From Planctomycetota bacterium (lineage in GTDB: Bacteria > Planctomycetota > Planctomycetia > Pirellulales > Thermoguttaceae), in the NCBI GenBank assembly GCA_013202535.1, contig JABMRP010000379.1, forward strand, positions 1-9,545: DNA of 9,545 nt, in the 5' to 3' direction. The notes under the pieces were generated by a model. It saw only the letters and a list, made by a program, of their open reading frames with translations. It had not been told where the DNA came from and made no database searches. Below are positions 6,747 through 9,545 of this stretch, piece after piece. Each line of letters opens with the position of its first letter. Within the stretch, counting starts at the first letter, position 1. The position numbers and the translations under genes are program-made.

Positions 6747-7502
6747 CTACGCGGACAGGAATCCGCCGTCGATGACCAGCGTATGGCCGGTGATCCAGGC
6801 GGCCTCGTCGCTGCCCAGAAAGGCGACACCCGAGGCGACGTCGGCGGGAGTACCGAATCCCAGCGGATGGGCCGCTTCCAGTTCGGCGGCCTGCTCGGGA
6901 GTGAGCTTGCCGAGCATCCTCTCGGCCATTTCGGTCCTCACCATGGCCGGCGCGACGGAATTGACGCGAATACCCCTTCCGGCCAGTTCTTTGGCCAGTG
7001 ACTTGGTCAGCGCGATCACCGCGCCCTTACTGGCCGCATAGGCGCTCAGCCCGGCGGCACCCGTGATGCCCGCCGCGGAGGCCAGATTGACCACGGCGCT
7101 CCCCTTGGAGAGCAAGGCGAGGAATCGTCGCGTGACTTCGGCCACGGCGACGACGTTGACCTCCAATAACTCGCGGACATCCTGCGACTTCGTGACCTGC
7201 AACGGTTTGGCCAGTTCCTTCCCTGCGTTGTTCACCAGGAGATGGATCTTGCCGAACTGCTGCCTGACTTGCCGGACGAGCGCCTTGATGGATGCTTCGT
7301 CAGTCACGTCGCAGGGGACGGGCGTGGCCCGGCCTCCTTCGCTTTCGATCCGGCGGGCCAGTTGTCCGAGCAGTTCCGACCGCCGGGCGACGAGGATTAC
7401 GTCCGCGCCGCGGCGGGCCAACTCCAGGGCGATTCCCTCGCCGATGCCTGCCGACGCTCCGGTCACCACGGCCGCCTTGCCGGCGTATTGTTCGGACTTC
7501 AT
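6747..7502 (-). CDS. SDR-family oxidoreductase, FabG-like ketoreductase
   Basis: This is a 251-residue classical short-chain dehydrogenase, most likely an NADPH-dependent 3-oxoacyl-ACP reductase. The cofactor motif TGASAGIG is at 14-21, D65-V66 contacts adenine, NNAG is at 91-94, and the catalytic set is N116, S142, Y155 and K159 (YAASK). IRVNSVAPAMVRTEM (178-192) and GHTLVIDGGF (239-248) close the fold. Basic residues after the second strand (VARR, 38-41) favour NADP. The ATG at 7502 overlaps the upstream ketoacyl synthase TGA by four bases (ATGA), indicating coupled translation and a role as its next enzyme, reducing the 3-keto group. Many SDRs look alike, so the substrate is inferred from the neighbours. 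It is the last gene of the acyl module. Confidence 0.9.
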   Translation of the reverse strand: MKSEQYAGKAAVVTGASAGIGEGIALELARRGADVILVARRSELLGQLARRIESEGGRATPVPCDVTDEASIKALVRQVRQQFGKIHLLVNNAGKELAKPLQVTKSQDVRELLEVNVVAVAEVTRRFLALLSKGSAVVNLASAAGITGAAGLSAYAASKGAVIALTKSLAKELAGRGIRVNSVAPAMVRTEMAERMLGKLTPEQAAELEAAHPLGFGTPADVASGVAFLGSDEAAWITGHTLVIDGGFLSA

Positions 7503-8524
7503 GACGTCGCTTCCCACGTAACATTGCATGCGGCCCAGGAGTACCCCACGCCGAACCCGACTAAGAGCAACTTGTGGCCTGGGTGAATGGTTCCCGACTC
7601 GACTCCCCGTTGCAGGGCGATGGGGATACTCGCCGAGACCGTGTTGCCGATGGTTTTCACGTCGATCACCATCTTCTCCGGCGGTATCTTGCTTCGCTTG
7701 GCCAGATGCTGGAGCATGTATTGATTGGCTTGGTGATAGACGAATCGGTCGATCTCGTCGGTCGACCATTTTGCCTTGGCCAACAGGGTCTTCACCACTC
7801 GCGGCACGGTGGTGATGGCAAAGGCGAAGATCGCGGGGCCGTCCATGAACAGGTTGTCGGCCGAGCGGGTGCAGCCGGCGGGGTCCGTTGCTTCCCGGGC
7901 CGTTTCCGCCGAGCGGGGCGTGCGCAGTCCGCCGCCGGGAACGATCAGGTCGCCGGCGCCGCCGCCGTTGGTTCCGACGACGAACTGGCCAATGCCGCTC
8001 TGATTCGTTCTACCGACCAGCGTTGCGGCGGCCCCGTCCCCAAACAAGGTGCGGACCGTGCGGTCCCGCGGGTGGATATATTTGCTGTACGTGTCGGCGG
8101 TAATCACCAGTACCTGATCGGCGAAATCGACACCGATGAGGGCTTTGGCGAGTTGCAGGCCGTAGACGAATCCAGAACACCCGAGGTTGACGTCCAATGC
8201 TCCGACGTGTCTTCCCAGCCCCAGCCGATTTTGAAGCGCACAGGCTCCGGAGGGGAGGAAGTGGTCGGGGCTTTGCGTGCAGAAGATCAGGTAATCGACG
8301 TCTTGCGGGGTAAACGTCGGGCGCTCGAGCAACCGGGTCGCCGCGGCGTAGCCCATGTCGCTTGCCGTCTCGCCATCGGCGGCGATGTGCCGGGCGGCGA
8401 TCCCGGATTTCTCGTAGAGATCCTCCATTCGCCAGTCCGGGTTCTGGCGTTGCAGGTGCTCGTTGGTTTCCACTCGCTGCGGCAAGTAGTAGGAAATTCC
8501 GAGTATCCCGACCCCCACGGTCAT
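7499..8524 (-). CDS. Beta-ketoacyl-ACP synthase III family protein
   Basis: This is a 341-residue thiolase-fold condensing enzyme, which would join an acyl-CoA starter to malonyl-ACP. The catalytic triad is visible: C116 in NLGCSGFVYGL, H264 in VYHQANQYML and N294 in TIGNTVSASIP. Other typical pieces are TQSPDHFLPS (83-92), SKYIHPRDRTVRTLFGDGAA (147-166) and the C-terminal VGFGVGYSWAACNV (322-335). The GVGYSWA ending and the TYSKYIHP stretch recall KAS III enzymes from surface-polysaccharide and specialised acyl clusters more than housekeeping FabH, but this is recall. The ATG at 8524 overlaps the acyl carrier protein stop by four bases (ATGA), with GGAG just upstream. The frame stays open to 8839, but that part overlaps the carrier gene and is not conserved. 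Its location between the carrier and the reductase supports a dedicated mini-pathway. Confidence 0.93.
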   Translation of the reverse strand: MTVGVGILGISYYLPQRVETNEHLQRQNPDWRMEDLYEKSGIAARHIAADGETASDMGYAAATRLLERPTFTPQDVDYLIFCTQSPDHFLPSGACALQNRLGLGRHVGALDVNLGCSGFVYGLQLAKALIGVDFADQVLVITADTYSKYIHPRDRTVRTLFGDGAAATLVGRTNQSGIGQFVVGTNGGGAGDLIVPGGGLRTPRSAETAREATDPAGCTRSADNLFMDGPAIFAFAITTVPRVVKTLLAKAKWSTDEIDRFVYHQANQYMLQHLAKRSKIPPEKMVIDVKTIGNTVSASIPIALQRGVESGTIHPGHKLLLVGFGVGYSWAACNVTWEATS

Positions 8525-8760
8525 TTCTCCAGTGCGTTTCTGGCCACCAGGCGGTCCACGAGTTCGCCGATCGAGGCGAACTTCCGCAGGCCCTCGTTGT
8601 CCACCGGCACGCCCAACTCCTCGTCGAGCGAGGCGATGATGGAAAGGTGGCCGACCGAGTCCCATTCTTCGACGGTGGTCGGAGTATCGTCGCAGGTGAG
8701 CGTACCCGGCTCTTTCCCCAGGGCATCGCAGAGTACGTCGAGAAAACCTTCGACTTTCAT
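8521..8760 (-). CDS. Acyl carrier protein
   Basis: This is a 79-residue acidic helical protein, the usual size for a stand-alone carrier. The phosphopantetheine attachment serine is S35 in EWDSVGHLSIIASLDEELGV, followed by the expected helix II acidic surface and a Leu-rich end (ELVDRLV). The DSVGHL form with a preceding Trp differs from the DSLD of housekeeping AcpP and is common in carriers of specialised acyl pathways. It needs a phosphopantetheinyl transferase from elsewhere in the genome. The ATG at 8760 has a strong GAGGAG seven bases upstream, clearly better than most genes here. It is followed by the ketoacyl synthase with a four-base overlap, so the two are probably partners. Confidence 0.94.
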   Translation of the reverse strand: MKVEGFLDVLCDALGKEPGTLTCDDTPTTVEEWDSVGHLSIIASLDEELGVPVDNEGLRKFASIGELVDRLVARNALEK

Positions 8761-8767
8761 TTACGTT

Positions 8768-8773
8768 CTCCTC
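8768..8773 (-). promoter_or_regulatory. Strong ribosome binding site of the acyl carrier gene
   Basis: On the - strand GAGGAG is followed by AACGTAA and then the ATG at 8760, an ideal spacing of seven bases. Most other starts in this window have weak or no Shine-Dalgarno sequence. High translation of the carrier would suit its need to exceed its partner enzymes. Confidence 0.75.
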
Positions 8774-8816
8774 AACAGACGATGTTCGAGTGGTTGGTTG
8801 TTTCAGGCCGCGTCGT

Positions 8817-9545
8817 TCAAGAACCCACGAGCACGGCAAGCTTGTTCAAGGCGTCGTCGATCGGGGCGGTCATCCGCAGACTCTTCGCTTTTCGGATCGC
8901 ACCCTCGGGCAGTTTGCCTTGGAGTGAGTCGACTTCACTGATGCAAAGGAGTTTTCGCCGGTGGTCGAGTGTGTGCAGCGCGCCGAGGGCACACGGGTCG
9001 GAGAGGATGCCGTCGGTCGTCGTGCGGAAGAGCCGGTCTCCGATGCGTCCCAGGGGGTACGTGCCGGAGAGAGTTTCCAGGACGAACTCGGAAAAGCCGA
9101 ACCGCTGCTGGGTATGGTCGGCCAGCGCCATCCCCTTGACGTACCAGGGATCGCCGGCGGCCCGTGTTTCGGCCGGCGTTTCCACTTCCGCCCAGAGTAT
9201 CCGGCGGCGAGTCGCGAAACCGACCAGCGTGTACGCTCTCTTGGCCGTGTGGTTGTCTTCAAACACGTCCAGCACGATCTCCGTTTGGGTCGAGTTTCGG
9301 GCCATCTGGAGTCCGCGCAGCCAGAGGCTCGTGCCGACGCCGGGTGCGCGGATCTTGGGGGAGACGTACAGTTGGTTGGAGAAGAGCGTGCGGCAGGCAA
9401 CCCTCACTTCCAGGAATCCGTGGACCTCCCGGTCCCCGTTGCACAACACGTACCACTTGGCGTCGGCGAGGTCTTGATAGGCAATGGAATCGGCCACGTA
9501 CGCGGCGTACCCGTCGCATCCGGCGATCGTGTAGGGGAGCAACTC
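8817..9545 (-). CDS. GNAT-family N-acetyltransferase-like protein, 5' end beyond the window
   Basis: This is an acyl-CoA- or acyl-ACP-dependent transferase of the GNAT fold. The frame is open to the window edge (codon GAG at 9543-9545), so the true start probably lies outside; a TTG at 9542 is possible but unsupported. Numbering from that TTG codon, 241 residues are visible. The GNAT core is FSNQLYVSPKIRAPGVGTSL (54-73), with the R/QxxGxG cofactor loop as RAPGVG, then the helix, then LDVFEDNHTAKRAYTLVGF (91-109), the typical N..A..Y..GF motif. After about 120 comes a segment of about 120 residues that I do not recognise, with GRIGDRLFRTTTDGILSDPC in it. It lies 56 bp upstream of the carrier gene on the same strand, so it could transfer the acyl group built by the module. 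The donor and acceptor are not shown by the sequence. Confidence 0.8.
   Translation of the reverse strand, partial: ELLPYTIAGCDGYAAYVADSIAYQDLADAKWYVLCNGDREVHGFLEVRVACRTLFSNQLYVSPKIRAPGVGTSLWLRGLQMARNSTQTEIVLDVFEDNHTAKRAYTLVGFATRRRILWAEVETPAETRAAGDPWYVKGMALADHTQQRFGFSEFVLETLSGTYPLGRIGDRLFRTTTDGILSDPCALGALHTLDHRRKLLCISEVDSLQGKLPEGAIRKAKSLRMTAPIDDALNKLAVLVGS

Noticed and set aside
7503..7769. SDR start upstream at 7769
   Set aside because: It lies within the KAS III gene; the ATG at 7502 starts 11 residues before the cofactor-binding strand and overlaps the previous stop by four bases.
7574..8941. Long + strand open frame of 455 codons opposite the KAS III and carrier genes
   Set aside because: It is antisense to clearly conserved enzymes with intact catalytic motifs, and its product has no recognisable domain. 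High GC content keeps opposite frames open.

Overview
The window is GC-rich and densely coding, with Gram-negative-type genes. Several traits together suggest Planctomycetota, perhaps the Pirellulales. These are a PP2C phosphatase with a membrane tail, a short PEGA-domain lipoprotein, an MCE protein with a long helical tail, weak Shine-Dalgarno sequences, and a G-rich plus palindromic intergenic block of a type I recall from that group. This assignment rests on recognition only, and no phylogenetic marker gene is present.

Layout: (1) Positions 1-1305, + strand: the C-terminal part of leuC and a complete leuD, the two subunits of isopropylmalate isomerase (leucine synthesis). The gap between them holds a G-run tract that swallows the leuC stop codon, followed by a perfect 8-bp palindrome. 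(2) Positions 1312-2592, - strand: a PP2C-type Ser/Thr phosphatase with two C-terminal membrane helices, ending 6 bp from leuD tail to tail. (3) Positions 2593-3004: a divergent intergenic region with an 11-bp hairpin. (4) Positions 3005-3616, + strand: a PEGA-domain lipoprotein. (5) Positions 3639-6462, - strand: mlaE-mlaF-mlaD, a lipid-transport ABC module made of permease, ATPase and MCE substrate-binding protein. The genes are tightly packed and mlaE/mlaF overlap. (6) Positions 6463-6746: a gap with nothing strongly recognisable. (7) Positions 6747-9545, - strand, read in the order GNAT acyltransferase (cut by the window edge), acyl carrier protein, ketoacyl synthase III and SDR ketoreductase, with ATGA overlaps joining the last three.

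The most interesting part is the last block. Carrier, condensing enzyme, ketoreductase and acyltransferase form a self-contained path that could build a 3-hydroxyacyl-ACP and move the acyl group onto an amine or other acceptor. Such a mini-pathway fits acyl decoration of a sugar or small molecule better than bulk fatty acid synthesis. The mla operon downstream on the same strand serves envelope lipid transport. No tRNA, rRNA, CRISPR array, insertion sequence or convincing intrinsic terminator was found.
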